Of a stretch of 64,000 nucleotides of DNA, positions 1-8,895 are shown one piece after another. Each line of letters opens with the position of its first letter. Position 1 is the first letter of the stretch. The notes beneath the pieces were generated by a model. It ran no database searches, was not told where the DNA came from, and saw only the letters and a program-made list of their open reading frames with translations. The DNA lies in assembly GCF_044788715.1 (NCBI RefSeq), contig NZ_CP173170.1, positions 2,604,001 through 2,668,000 of the forward strand, read 5' to 3'. Source of the DNA: Methylotuvimicrobium sp018830325. Its GTDB lineage: Bacteria; Pseudomonadota; Gammaproteobacteria; Methylococcales; Methylomonadaceae. A program made the position numbers and the translations under genes.

Positions 1-148
1 TGATGGGAATAAATATAGATCGCTTCTCATCAACGATTTTGATATCGCCCGGCAAATTACCGAACCAACTGATCAATCCGGGCGCGTAACTAATGAGCAA
101 GCCTAATACCAATAAAAAACCACCTATCATTATCAATAATTTACCCAT
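1..148 (-). CDS. DUF2905 family small membrane protein (3' part outside window)
   Basis: The reverse strand from 148 reads MGKLLIMIGGFLLVLGLLIS, followed by a second segment with the motif LPGDIKI and then a strand ending in FIPI. One hydrophobic helix followed by a PGDI motif and an aromatic strand is the signature of the short DUF2905 membrane proteins (about 70 residues), whose function is unknown. About 49 residues are visible and the C-terminal end lies beyond base 1. A good ribosome binding site (AGAGGTAA) lies just upstream of the ATG. The family call rests on recognised motifs only. Confidence 0.75.
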   Translation of the reverse strand, partial: MGKLLIMIGGFLLVLGLLISYAPGLISWFGNLPGDIKIVDEKRSIFIPI

Positions 149-266
149 AACTTACCTCTACATGAGTCCTATCGAAATAATGTTGATTGTAACAAAAGAG
201 ATTAACTCGTAACCCGCATTTGGCGTCAAAGTTTTGTATCCTGACTTCTGACTTCTGAATTCAGGA

Positions 267-731
267 TTATAAATGCCGTTCGATATCATGGGCCCTTAAC
301 CCCCATGCCAAAAGGTTTTCAATGCGATGATTCGCACTTTTCATGCGTTCAGTCAAAATAACGAATAGCTTTTTATAAAACAAATAACCGAGATCAGGAT
401 GCTTTTCAAAATACTCATTTAATTTATCACCGACAATTTCCCAAGCACAACCTTCGGAAATCGCCGTAACGGTTGCGGTCCGCCTATGAATCTCATGAAG
501 ACAGCTTTCGCCGAAAATATCGCCTTCCTTAAGATCGCAAAATCCGGCCTGAAGCTGTTTTTTTTGCTCTAGGCCAACCAGTCCGGTTACCCGCAAGCTA
601 CCCTTTTCAATCACAAACAAGGTATTGCCGATATCGCTCTCTTTCACCAACACATCCTGTGCCTTGAATGCATGACGAAACCATGCTTCGCCTTCTTTAA
701 ATTCCGGGTCGGCTAATATTTCTTTTAACAT
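267..731 (-). CDS. Cyclic-nucleotide-binding-domain protein (Crp-like sensor without HTH)
   Basis: Encodes about 155 residues. The central part has the cNMP-binding jelly-roll signature: a strand ending in VLVKESDIGNTLFVIEKG, then LKEGDIFGES, then RRTATVTAISEG. The canonical GExA[LIV] and RTATV elements are both recognisable (GESC and RTATV). No DNA-binding helix-turn-helix follows, so this is a stand-alone CNB domain rather than a Crp/Fnr regulator. The frame stays open upstream to a TTG at 809, but that extension is encoded by a mobile repeat (see 782-925), so the ATG at 731 was chosen; the GTG at 740 is an alternative. The ligand and partner are unknown. It stands alone, divergent from the large gene at 1198. 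Confidence 0.75.
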   Translation of the reverse strand: MLKEILADPEFKEGEAWFRHAFKAQDVLVKESDIGNTLFVIEKGSLRVTGLVGLEQKKQLQAGFCDLKEGDIFGESCLHEIHRRTATVTAISEGCAWEIVGDKLNEYFEKHPDLGYLFYKKLFVILTERMKSANHRIENLLAWGLRAHDIERHL

Positions 732-781
732 TTGATTCACTGATGTACCTAAGAGTGTGTTGATTATCTGTTTATCATTAT

Positions 782-925
782 ACCTAAAAAGAGCAGTTGA
801 GAGCCTCAAACTACCGTTCGCCCTGAGCCCCCTTCGGCTGCGCTTAAGAGAGCTCTGTCGGGTGAAGGGTAGTTTGGGGCTTCACCAAGCCGGTGAAAGT
901 GTTGTAGACCTTTAATGCTTCGACT
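782..925. repeat. MITE-like repeat, family B copy 1
   Basis: The sequence begins CCTAAAAAGAGCAGTTGAGAG and continues with a nested inverted repeat (CAAACTACCGTTCGCC with GGTGAAGGGTAGTTTGG). It then carries CTTCACCAAGCCGGTGAAAG. The same segments recur in reverse orientation at 25726-25929. Immediately to the right (926 onward) is a fragment of an A1 terminus, CTTAGGATTTGGTAATAAAT. The left end underlies the open frame upstream of the CNB gene. Confidence 0.75.
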
Positions 926-944
926 TGGCTTAGGATTTGGTAAT

Positions 945-1197
945 AAATGTTCTTGCTTAATTAATTTAGTCAAAATCGGCATCAATTCAATTCTTTTGTA
1001 TTTTTCAATAATCGTATAACCTATTCTTCAAATACTCGAAACGGCCGAAACTTAATTTAGGAAACGATTGACCTCCGGTCTTATCGGATTCGTCGAAAAG
1101 CTAAACGGTTTATTAATTTTTATCCAAACCGTCAGCACTCGAGATTAAATCGTGCCGCCTAGAAAACAGCCAGACTGAAACCTTGCCGGAGTCGACC
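945..1197. other. Gene-free stretch upstream of the PEPCK-like gene
   Basis: AT-rich non-coding sequence between the family B repeat and the 1198 start. No RNA gene, clear promoter or terminator was recognised. The ribosome binding site for the next gene (CCGGAG) is at 1186-1191. Confidence 0.5.
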
Positions 1198-4100
1198 ATG
1201 ACCTTATCAACCGCACCCATCCAAAACAGTCCGAGTAGCACCGAAGCACACGAAGGGCTTCAGCATATCAACCTTAAACTAGCCGCCTTAAACCAACCCA
1301 CTTGTGAAACTGAAGGCGATCGACAATATTTAAAAATCGCAGATAGCTTATTAAAGAATTATTCGCAGCAACGCCGTCTATTAGCCAATTACCGTTGCCC
1401 AGCGGATCAACGAATACAAGACTTTTTAAACGCTTACCTCCTCGAAAATAACGTCGACGTTTCAGTTCAATTACCCGGCGAAACATTCATTCTCGAGCGA
1501 AAAGGACAAGCCCGGGAATTATCGCTGCCTTATCGTCATAACGAGTTTCACTCAGCTTATGTCGACTCCTATCGTGTTTTACAAGGCGTCTTGCATAATC
1601 CACAAAACGATCGACGGACAACTAAAGGGGTCTTTCATATAGTTGCAGGCGGACTTCCCGTGCCGGGCGATAAAAGCGAAGTACCGGTCAACGCCTATGC
1701 CGCGTTATTACAACATGCATTGACTCCACCAAGCGATCTACTTCGCCTGCCTTTCACAAGCTTACAAAATAAGCCGGCCACGCTTTGGGTCTCGTTATTA
1801 TTGAGACCGATCGTTCGTCCAGCAATCGAACCGATAAGCCCGGTTAAAACCATGGAAACCCGTTTTTTCGCACCGGGCGGATTGGTCGCTAACTTGGATT
1901 TCGTCGAATCGATCTTCGGCAATGCCGGCGATCCTTTCTTGCCGGAGAACGATGCGGCACTCGATATCGAACATTGGACCGGACATACCGGTTGCATTAT
2001 TCTAGCCCCGCATTTAGTGCATTGCTGTAAAAAAGATATCGGCCTTCCCCATTATGATGATGCAAGCGAACGCCAACGCAAGGACGGTATGTTCTGGCAG
2101 CATGAAGACGAACTTTACAACGACGGCAAACCGTTTAAATTGGTTTGTCGCAATATGCAAGGCGTCGTCGTCACCTTAATCGCCGACAATTATTTCGGTT
2201 ACAGCAAAAAAGAGATCAAATCTCAAATCAGCTATTCGGCTAATCTCTTCGGCGACTGCGAGGAAGAACATGCCGGCGGCGCATTGGCATTTCCCAGAAT
2301 GAACCTTGGCGACATTTATCTACCGCATGGCAGCGATCTCGATAAACGCTATTCGTTCGATAAGTTATGCGAACAATTATCACCGATGATTGACAGAAAG
2401 AATGAAGGTTACGCCGTCGACAACAATTTTCCGGAGATCATATACATTCCGGCAGCAGCCGAGATCAATGTACAGCAGCAACAAATCAGTTGGCTGCAAA
2501 ACGGCCGCCCGCAATCCCTCAAACTGCTCGCCAAACATACTTACATCTATCCAAACGGTTTCAAGGTTCATATGGAACGCCATCCTCATGCCCCGAGTTG
2601 GCGTTTGGTCGGCACTTTAGCGGAAGGAACATTCTGCCATAAACCCAGCACGGTTTCTGGCGGCGGTAAATCGGAAATTTCCAAATCCATAGCCGGCGCG
2701 GTCATTTCGGGCACTATTTTTGTCGAAGACTTCGAAAAAGACATGGATATCGTCGAGTCCATTTTTAAACACGATTATTCGACCCGTTTCCGAGATCCGG
2801 CCCGACACGGCAGCGATAAGCGCAGTCTGCTCAGCAACCAGCGCACCCTAGGTTCGGTCATCAAGCTGTTGACACCTTCAGTCACCGACTATTCCGATGC
2901 TTATAACGAATGGCTGGAGCAAATTCCTCAGCATATTTGGGCAATTGTGCTGATTATTAAACGCTTTTACCACGAGGAATGGGGTGATGATTGGCGCGAT
3001 CATTTTTCAGTGGACGTGGTCAATAGCTACCCCGGCAATGAACTGAAATACCAAGGGCGCAAACTGATCGCGAGTTACCTGCGAGTTGGCTTCGATTCGA
3101 ACGGTGCTTGGCGCGTTTTCAAACTACGCCAAGATTTTATCGCTTCGGCTAAAGTTCAGATGGAAGACGACATCAGTGCTTCGACGGTAGTGCCTTCTAA
3201 ACGACTCACGGGGCTCGACCCCGATTATCGAAATCCTTCCGTAAAATTAGTCGACAATTGCGAGCAAAGTTTTTTCCAGCGCCCCGACGATGCCATCCAT
3301 CGAGGCAGCGATTTACAAACCGAGCGTGATTTATCGGGAGGAAATAACTTTATCTCCAATTTCCAACCCCTAGCAACACAAGATGCACGCGATCTAATTG
3401 AAGATATCATTCACTTCGAAGAATTCAGCGAGCCGATGCGTAAATTGATCGAGCAAGCTGCCGAAGGACAGGAAGACGAATTTTTCGTCTCATCGGCACA
3501 TCCGAGATTGGTCGACGGCAAACCCAGCCAAAATGTGCGTTATCTGCAAGTTCGTCCTGATATCGCCGATCCGAGAATGCGCTATATTGCCGAAATTTCG
3601 ACTCGTTTGGCTCGAGGCCTCAAGACCGACCAAGCGGTTTACTTTCCGGTCAATGCGGTTCTTCCCGGGCGCCGCAATAATCCGCAAGACTTAGCCGCCG
3701 GCATCCGACCTTTGGCTGTTTACAACCCCATCCATTATCAAGAGTTACCGGAATTGTTCATGGATTTTGTATGCAGTCTAACCGGCAAATCTCCTTCCAC
3801 GACGGGAGCCGGGTCGGAAGGCGCATTGACCAAAGGGCCGTTCAATGCCTTGAGCACGACCGCCGATCTAAATACTGCACTGGTCTCGTTTATTTTATGC
3901 GGCTACGACGGCTTTTCGACCGCTGCCGGTTACATCGGAACTCAGCGTAGAATCGATCACGATATCAGTCTGTTGATTCCGGAAATCTGGTCGCGTCTGC
4001 CTGTCGCCGAACGCGATGCGCGCTATCTGATCGAAAACGGCCATCTCGAAAAACTGGAAGATTTCGAATACGAAGGCAGAACCGTATACGCAAGCCGGCT

Positions 4101-4647
4101 CGGTTACCGAATAACCGAGCGTTTCGTGCATACCAACTTCGGTAAAGTCTTCGATTATCCGACAGCGGTTTTTGACGAAGCGATGCTAAAACCTGAAACC
4201 CAAGATCTTGCCGCTTTTGTCGACGGCATCGATAACGTCTATGAAACGCAGCAACGGGTGGCTCTGATTTATTTCCAGGACGGCACGATAAACGATGCCT
4301 GCCCACCTCTTAAAGCCCTATTACATGTCATGGCTTATGGACACTATGAAGGCAAAACTATCGACGACCCGGCGATTCGAGATTTATTTACACGAGAATC
4401 GCTACTAGCTAGCGATTGGTATCGTGAGCGACTCTCCATCAAGCACCAGCGTGATTTGGCCTTATGGCAACGTCATCGCGACATAATTACAGAACGATTA
4501 AACGAAACAGAAAACAGCGATCCATCCGAATATTCGAAACTGGAAGTGAAGCTTGAGAAAACTGAAGCCATGCTTGCCGAGTTATGCCAAGCAGGTTATT
4601 CGGAAAGTTTAATCGGCACGCTAGGCGCAGACTGGGTGCATCACTGA
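1198..4647 (+). CDS. Probable pyrophosphate-type phosphoenolpyruvate carboxykinase (PPi-PEPCK)
   Basis: Encodes 1149 residues from the ATG at 1198; the TTG at 1183 is in frame, but CCGGAG is correctly spaced for the ATG. There is no signal peptide or membrane segment. A glycine-rich loop SGGGKSEISKS lies at about residues 487-497, preceded by GTFCHKPSTV. A second conserved-looking block is SKRSLLSNQRTLGSVIKLLTP as separate short motifs. Length, the loop and overall layout match my recollection of PPi-type PEPCK (about 1150 residues, known from Entamoeba and Propionibacterium), which interconverts oxaloacetate and PEP using PPi/phosphate. This fits methanotroph metabolism, which often uses PPi-linked glycolytic enzymes. 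The gene is monocistronic. The enzyme call is an inference from memory of the family; that this is a real conserved large cytosolic protein is much surer. Confidence 0.6.
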   Translation: MTLSTAPIQNSPSSTEAHEGLQHINLKLAALNQPTCETEGDRQYLKIADSLLKNYSQQRRLLANYRCPADQRIQDFLNAYLLENNVDVSVQLPGETFILERKGQARELSLPYRHNEFHSAYVDSYRVLQGVLHNPQNDRRTTKGVFHIVAGGLPVPGDKSEVPVNAYAALLQHALTPPSDLLRLPFTSLQNKPATLWVSLLLRPIVRPAIEPISPVKTMETRFFAPGGLVANLDFVESIFGNAGDPFLPENDAALDIEHWTGHTGCIILAPHLVHCCKKDIGLPHYDDASERQRKDGMFWQHEDELYNDGKPFKLVCRNMQGVVVTLIADNYFGYSKKEIKSQISYSANLFGDCEEEHAGGALAFPRMNLGDIYLPHGSDLDKRYSFDKLCEQLSPMIDRKNEGYAVDNNFPEIIYIPAAAEINVQQQQISWLQNGRPQSLKLLAKHTYIYPNGFKVHMERHPHAPSWRLVGTLAEGTFCHKPSTVSGGGKSEISKSIAGAVISGTIFVEDFEKDMDIVESIFKHDYSTRFRDPARHGSDKRSLLSNQRTLGSVIKLLTPSVTDYSDAYNEWLEQIPQHIWAIVLIIKRFYHEEWGDDWRDHFSVDVVNSYPGNELKYQGRKLIASYLRVGFDSNGAWRVFKLRQDFIASAKVQMEDDISASTVVPSKRLTGLDPDYRNPSVKLVDNCEQSFFQRPDDAIHRGSDLQTERDLSGGNNFISNFQPLATQDARDLIEDIIHFEEFSEPMRKLIEQAAEGQEDEFFVSSAHPRLVDGKPSQNVRYLQVRPDIADPRMRYIAEISTRLARGLKTDQAVYFPVNAVLPGRRNNPQDLAAGIRPLAVYNPIHYQELPELFMDFVCSLTGKSPSTTGAGSEGALTKGPFNALSTTADLNTALVSFILCGYDGFSTAAGYIGTQRRIDHDISLLIPEIWSRLPVAERDARYLIENGHLEKLEDFEYEGRTVYASRLGYRITERFVHTNFGKVFDYPTAVFDEAMLKPETQDLAAFVDGIDNVYETQQRVALIYFQDGTINDACPPLKALLHVMAYGHYEGKTIDDPAIRDLFTRESLLASDWYRERLSIKHQRDLALWQRHRDIITERLNETENSDPSEYSKLEVKLEKTEAMLAELCQAGYSESLIGTLGADWVHH

Positions 4648-4708
4648 GTTTCAGTTCTTGGAGTTCAATTCTACTCCCTTTATACTCAAAAAATAGCTAA
4701 CTTTGTTA

Positions 4709-4881
4709 AGGTATGGGGTGTGGCTAGAGAGGATGTCGGCAGCAGGGATCACTGCCGTCAAGCCCCCATGGATGGGTTTACCCAGCATCTAAATTCCATA
4801 AGTCATTGGCAATGATTTAAAATCATGGCAAATTTAGGTGATGGGTTCACGGCGTTCCTCGATAGACACATCCCATACCTT
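4709..4881. repeat. Palindromic repeat, family A (A3 arms, C module inside)
   Basis: The terminal inverted arms are AAGGTATGGGGTGTG and CACATCCCATACCTT, with one mismatch. Inside are the family core (GATGTCGGCAGCAGGG, CTGCCGTCAAGC, CATGGATGGGTTTA, TTCACGGCGTTCCTCGA). A C module (CCCAGCATCTAAATTCC ... AATTTAGGTGATGGG) is inserted in the core. The 61-residue frame across this region is repeat-derived and is not a gene. Confidence 0.8.
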
Positions 4882-5056
4882 TTATTCTTAGACGGTTTTT
4901 CGATCAAAAGAGAGTGTCTGAGCGAAAAAACGTTTACATTTAGGGGCGTGGGGTTCCTCGAAAGGCAACTCCGTCGCCATAAAATTAGGGCGAACGATTT
5001 TTCAGTATGAATGGAGTAAGCATATCCATCATTCTGGATTAAAGAGAGGAAGGTTT

Positions 5057-5323
5057 ATGATTGGTACTATTGTCGCGTTAGCAATTGCCTATTGGTATTA
5101 TCGAGACGCCGAAGCTAAGGGTCGCAATCCTTTAAAAACGGCATGTTTGGGCTTTTTGTTCTATTTGATACCTGCCGTTTTGTGGACTTGGTTGGTAACA
5201 CCGAGTCTTCGCGATGCCGCTACCCATAACCCCACAGGCTTATATGTTTTCGTATATAGCTACACCTACATTTTGGTCGGAATTGCTTGTGCCGCTTGGG
5301 TAAAATGGAAGCATTTCAATTAA
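5057..5323 (+). CDS. Small integral membrane protein of unknown function
   Basis: Encodes 88 residues. Two to three hydrophobic segments can be seen: residues 1-14 (IGTIVALAIAYWYY), about 28-48 (TACLGFLFYLIPAVLWTWLV) and about 64-82 (VYSYTYILVGIACAAWV). Short charged loops (RDAEAKGRNP) lie between them. The ATG is preceded by AGAGAGGAAGG at a good distance, so translation is well supported. I do not recognise a named family. It stands between a repeat-filled gap and the YecA-like gene, with no evident operon partner. Confidence 0.7.
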   Translation: MIGTIVALAIAYWYYRDAEAKGRNPLKTACLGFLFYLIPAVLWTWLVTPSLRDAATHNPTGLYVFVYSYTYILVGIACAAWVKWKHFN

Positions 5324-5453
5324 ACATAATTGATATTTCCTTGCATGATTAAGCGACACATCTTAAGCATGAGTTAAGCCTTTACTCTACACTGACCAAA
5401 ACTCGGCCGGCTAAGTCCATAAGATATTCGGCTCAAAATCCGCATCATACAAA

Positions 5454-6179
5454 ATGATCAAACCCAAGTTACTCGCTAAATTAATCGATGAATTAAACGG
5501 CATCGTACCGGAAGCCGATCATTTCAATCTCTACGAACTGCACGGATTTTTTTATGCAATGGCCATCACACCGCCATCGATCCTACCCGAACAATGGGAA
5601 AACTCCCTTTTTTACCATCGTACGCCCGATTTCGAGCTGAAGCACATCGAAAACCTAATGTCGGCTGCATTCGATGTATACGACGCTTACGTACAATTAC
5701 GAGTCTCAGGACAACTTAAGTTTCCATTCGATATTGAAAATCTCAAAGGAAAACAATTCGATTGGGTCCAACAGTGGTGTATCGGTTTTTGGACCGGATT
5801 AGCGCTCTGCAAGGAGTTTTGGTTAGGCGATGATGGCGATACCGCTAATGCCGACGCTTATTGGGACGAAATTGCACGAAACGCGCGCCTGTTTGAAGTG
5901 TTGATCACCCGCGATTTTTCGAAGTTTCCGAATATCGAACAAACCAAAGCTCAAATCATCGAGGAAGGCATAGAACCGACCGATGACCATCTATTTGCCC
6001 GACTGTTCGAAATGCTCCCCTTCTCGGTTGAAAACTTGCAGCATGTCATCGATGACATAGAAGCCGAATTAGAGGAGAAAAAAACGTTGGGGCAGCCCTC
6101 CTCTAAACCGAAAATCAGCAGCAACGCCCCTTGTCCGTGCGGCAGCGGCAAAAAACTCAAGAATTGTTGCTTGTCTTGA
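5454..6179 (+). CDS. UPF0149 / YecA-like protein with C-terminal SEC-C zinc motif
   Basis: Encodes 241 residues. The first 200 are an acidic, tryptophan-rich helical domain of the UPF0149 (YgfB/YecA) type, with QQWCIGFWTGL as a typical element. The C-terminus is a SEC-C motif, NAPCPCGSGKKLKNCC, which binds zinc in SecA and in many YecA proteins. YecA-type proteins can associate with ribosomes or the Sec machinery; that role is known only for some members. The gene is monocistronic, and a strong palindrome lies about 75 bases past the stop. Confidence 0.85.
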   Translation: MIKPKLLAKLIDELNGIVPEADHFNLYELHGFFYAMAITPPSILPEQWENSLFYHRTPDFELKHIENLMSAAFDVYDAYVQLRVSGQLKFPFDIENLKGKQFDWVQQWCIGFWTGLALCKEFWLGDDGDTANADAYWDEIARNARLFEVLITRDFSKFPNIEQTKAQIIEEGIEPTDDHLFARLFEMLPFSVENLQHVIDDIEAELEEKKTLGQPSSKPKISSNAPCPCGSGKKLKNCCLS

Positions 6180-6252
6180 AACGGAATCTTCCGCCAGAGT
6201 TAATCCTATAACTACTCGCAAAAAACATCCAAAAGAGGCACAAAAGGGGTCT

Positions 6253-6295
6253 AAAAGGGGTCAGGTTAGATTATTAATCTAACCTGACCCCTTTT
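6253..6295. repeat. REP-like 43-base palindrome
   Basis: Two 21-base arms (AAAAGGGGTCAGGTTAGATT plus A, and its exact complement) are separated by one T. The right arm ends in a T run. It could act as a transcription terminator for the upstream YecA-like gene. The GGGGTCAGG motif is also typical of REP sequences mobilised by RAYT transposases. A partial direct copy of the left end (AAAAGGGGTC) precedes it at 6242-6251. Confidence 0.7.
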
Positions 6296-6300
6296 TCTTT

Positions 6301-6345
6301 GTGGCTTCGAAATCGCGATCTGGGGATCGCTCCCACAGAACAGTC
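6301..6345. repeat. Fragment of family D repeat arm
   Basis: The sequence GGCTTCGAAATCGCGATC followed by GGGGATCGCTCCCACAGA matches the inner segments of the family D element at 21530-21838. It appears to be an isolated remnant. Confidence 0.5.
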
Positions 6346-6433
6346 GCATACACTGCTGGTTGACAAAAAAAGATCGAGCAGTACATTAGCTCATGAAGTA
6401 ACGGCTTTGACTGTTGTCTGTTCTTATCGCTTG

Positions 6434-6594
6434 TATACCTTTCGCACTTCAAATTTCGGCAGTGTCTAAGGAGGCGCCGGGGTGCTCGGCAAAGGCTTTG
6501 CCAGCATGGATGCTGGCATAGAACCTACATGGATGTATTCACGGCGTCCTTTGACGGGCCCCCGGTGCCGAATTTTGATCTACGATGAGTATAA
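6434..6594. repeat. Palindromic repeat, family A (complete A2 element)
   Basis: The left end is TATACCTTTCGCACTTCAAA and the right end is TTTTGATCTACGATGAGTAT. The core is CCTACATGGATGTATTCACG followed by GCGTCCTTTGACGGGC. This is a clean reference copy of the A2 form. Confidence 0.8.
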
Positions 6595-6620
6595 TTACTT
6601 ACACTATTAACTGATTCCAA

Positions 6621-7898
6621 ATGCCATCTTCATTAAAAAAAAATCACCAGGCTACAGCGGAAATTTCGCGGCAAAAATTAATCGCAGACTACATTCGTGT
6701 CCGGAATATCAGTCTTCAAATTTGTGCGCCGTTAATGGCCGATGATTATCAAATTCAAAGCGGCATTGAGATTAGTCCGCCAAAATGGCATTTAGCTCAT
6801 GTGACCTGGTTCTTTGAAACCTTTCTATTGGAAGCATTCGAGTCGGAATATCGCCCTATCAACCCCCAATACTGTTATTTATTTAACTCTTATTATCAAA
6901 CGGTTGGCGCTATGCATGCCCGGGCGAAACGCGGCTTATTGTCACGTCCGACGGTTGAACAAGTGTTTCATTACCGTTCTGAAATTGATAAGCGCATCGT
7001 AGATTTTATAGACAACCTCGACGAATCCCAGTGGAAACAAGCTGCTTTTCGTTTAACTCTGGGCTTACACCACGAACAGCAGCACCAGGAATTGCTGTTC
7101 ATGGATATCAAGCACAATTTTTGGAATAATCCCTTAAAACCGCGTTATCTGGAGCGCTCCCAACCGACTATTAAAACGACCGAAAAATTGGATTGGGAAC
7201 AAAGGCCAAGCGGCGTGGTAAAGATAGGAACAGATAATAATGATGACTTTACCTTTGATAACGAGAAGCCTTGTCACCAAGTTTGGCTAGAACCGCACCG
7301 TTTAAGTTCTCGGCTGATAACAAACAGCGAATTTCTGGACTTCATTGAAGACAGAGGCTACTCCAGACCTGAATTATGGCTATCAGATGGCTGGAGCCAT
7401 ATCCAGAATAACCAATGGAGCTCGCCGCTTTATTGGGAAAACCAGGATGGCCTATGGCTTGAATTCACCCTTTATGGACTTGAGACGCTGAATCCGTCCG
7501 CGCCGGTCGCACATATCAGTTATTACGAAGCAGATGCTTATGCACGTTGGGCCGGAAAACGACTGCCATCGGAAGCTGAAATTGAAACAAAATTGCTGGA
7601 AATACCGGTAAAAGGCCATTTCAGTGAAGGCGGCATTTTTCATCCGCAAACGGGTGAAGGTCAATTCTATGGCTCATTATGGGAATGGGCCGCCTCACCC
7701 TATCTTGCTTATCCTGGCTTTAAACCGCTAGAGGGCAGCATGGGTGAATACAACGGTAAATTCATGTGTAACCAGTGGGTATTGCGAGGTGGTTCTTGTG
7801 TCACACCGGTTGATCATATCCGCCCAACTTACCGTAATTTTTTCTATCCACAAGATCGCTGGCAATTTTCCGGTATCCGTTTAGCAGACGACTTATGA
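6621..7898 (+). CDS. egtB: Hercynine oxygenase EgtB (ergothioneine biosynthesis)
   Basis: Encodes 425 residues. The N-terminal DinB-like domain carries the iron ligands: LAH at His60 (within WHLAHVTWFFE) and HHEQQH at His151/His155, the three-histidine facial triad of EgtB. The C-terminal half is a formylglycine-generating-enzyme-like (FGE-sulfatase) fold, ending in the typical GSLWEWAASPY, RGGSCVTP and GIRLADDL motifs. EgtB couples hercynine to a thiol (cysteine or gamma-glutamylcysteine) with O2 to give the sulfoxide precursor of ergothioneine. The downstream egtD overlaps by four bases (ATGA), which strongly supports the assignment over OvoA, in which the methyltransferase is fused. No egtE-like lyase is visible here. 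Confidence 0.92.
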   Translation: MPSSLKKNHQATAEISRQKLIADYIRVRNISLQICAPLMADDYQIQSGIEISPPKWHLAHVTWFFETFLLEAFESEYRPINPQYCYLFNSYYQTVGAMHARAKRGLLSRPTVEQVFHYRSEIDKRIVDFIDNLDESQWKQAAFRLTLGLHHEQQHQELLFMDIKHNFWNNPLKPRYLERSQPTIKTTEKLDWEQRPSGVVKIGTDNNDDFTFDNEKPCHQVWLEPHRLSSRLITNSEFLDFIEDRGYSRPELWLSDGWSHIQNNQWSSPLYWENQDGLWLEFTLYGLETLNPSAPVAHISYYEADAYARWAGKRLPSEAEIETKLLEIPVKGHFSEGGIFHPQTGEGQFYGSLWEWAASPYLAYPGFKPLEGSMGEYNGKFMCNQWVLRGGSCVTPVDHIRPTYRNFFYPQDRWQFSGIRLADDL

Positions 7899-8884
7899 AC
7901 TTACTAAGCCAAAAAATCAGTTTCCACGATTTCGAGCCTGAACTGGAAAGCTTTCGTGATGCAGTGCTTAAAGGTCTATCGCGCCCACAGAAACAAATAC
8001 CTCCCAAGTTTTTTTATGATGAAACCGGATCTCAATTATTTGAAGCGATTTTGGAACAGCCGGAATATTACATTCCTAATGTTGAACGTGACCTACTACA
8101 AACATACGCGGATGAAATGAGTCGTCTGATTGAGCCGGGATCGGTATTGATCGAACCCGGAAGCGGTAGTTGCGAGAAAGTACAATTACTGCTGGAAAGC
8201 CTGCTTCCTTCCGCCTATGTACCAATGGATATTTCCCGTGAGTTTCTCAAGCAATCGGCCTGCGGTTTAAGTCATAAGTATCCCTGGTTACCTATTTATC
8301 CAGCCTGCCTCGATTTTACTCAACAGATGCTATTACCTCATGGTATCCCGCAGGGGAGGCGTGTCGTATTCATTCCGGGTTCTAGTTTGGGTAATTTTGA
8401 CCCGCTAGAAGTTCAGCATTTTCTGACCGGTATACACCGGCTAACCGGCAAAGGCGGCGGTTTGCTGGTCGGACTTGATCGCAAAAAGGATCCATCGGTC
8501 TTGAATGCTGCCTACAACGATGCTGCCGGCATCACCGCAGAATTCAATCTCAATCTGCTCACCCGTATCAATAATGAACTGGACGGTAACTTTGACTTCG
8601 ACCGCTTCGAACATCGTGCTTATTACAACGATCAGCGAGGTCGTATTGAAATGCACCTGGTCAGTAGCGAAGATCAGCAGGTTAGTATTTCAGGCCAAGA
8701 CTTCCGTTTCATAAACGGCGAATACATTCATACCGAGAATTCCTACAAATACAGTCCTGATGAATTTATTACCTTGGCTAATGCCAGCGGCTTTAGGTTG
8801 CTCAAAATATGGTCTGATGACCAGCATCTTTTCAGTATTTACTTTCTTGAAGCCGTTTCAAAGCCTGAAAAATTAATACCATAG
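7895..8884 (+). CDS. egtD: L-histidine N(alpha)-methyltransferase EgtD
   Basis: Encodes 329 residues, the usual EgtD length. The N-terminal KFFYDETGSQLFEAI and EYYIPNVE motifs are typical of the family. The SAM-binding loop is VLIEPGSGSCEKV. Later motifs include VFIPGSSLGNF and GGGLLVGLDRKKD. The enzyme makes hercynine (trimethylhistidine), the substrate of EgtB. Its start codon overlaps the stop of egtB, implying translational coupling, and a DUF427 gene follows 11 bases downstream. Confidence 0.93.
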   Translation: MNLLSQKISFHDFEPELESFRDAVLKGLSRPQKQIPPKFFYDETGSQLFEAILEQPEYYIPNVERDLLQTYADEMSRLIEPGSVLIEPGSGSCEKVQLLLESLLPSAYVPMDISREFLKQSACGLSHKYPWLPIYPACLDFTQQMLLPHGIPQGRRVVFIPGSSLGNFDPLEVQHFLTGIHRLTGKGGGLLVGLDRKKDPSVLNAAYNDAAGITAEFNLNLLTRINNELDGNFDFDRFEHRAYYNDQRGRIEMHLVSSEDQQVSISGQDFRFINGEYIHTENSYKYSPDEFITLANASGFRLLKIWSDDQHLFSIYFLEAVSKPEKLIP

Positions 8885-8895
8885 GGAGCAAAATC

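Noticed and set aside
1183..1197. TTG start of the PEPCK-like gene, five codons upstream
   Set aside because: The CCGGAG site overlaps these codons and is correctly spaced for the ATG at 1198.
4825..5010. 61-residue frame after the PEPCK-like gene
   Set aside because: It begins in the A3/C repeat and has no ribosome binding site or family resemblance.
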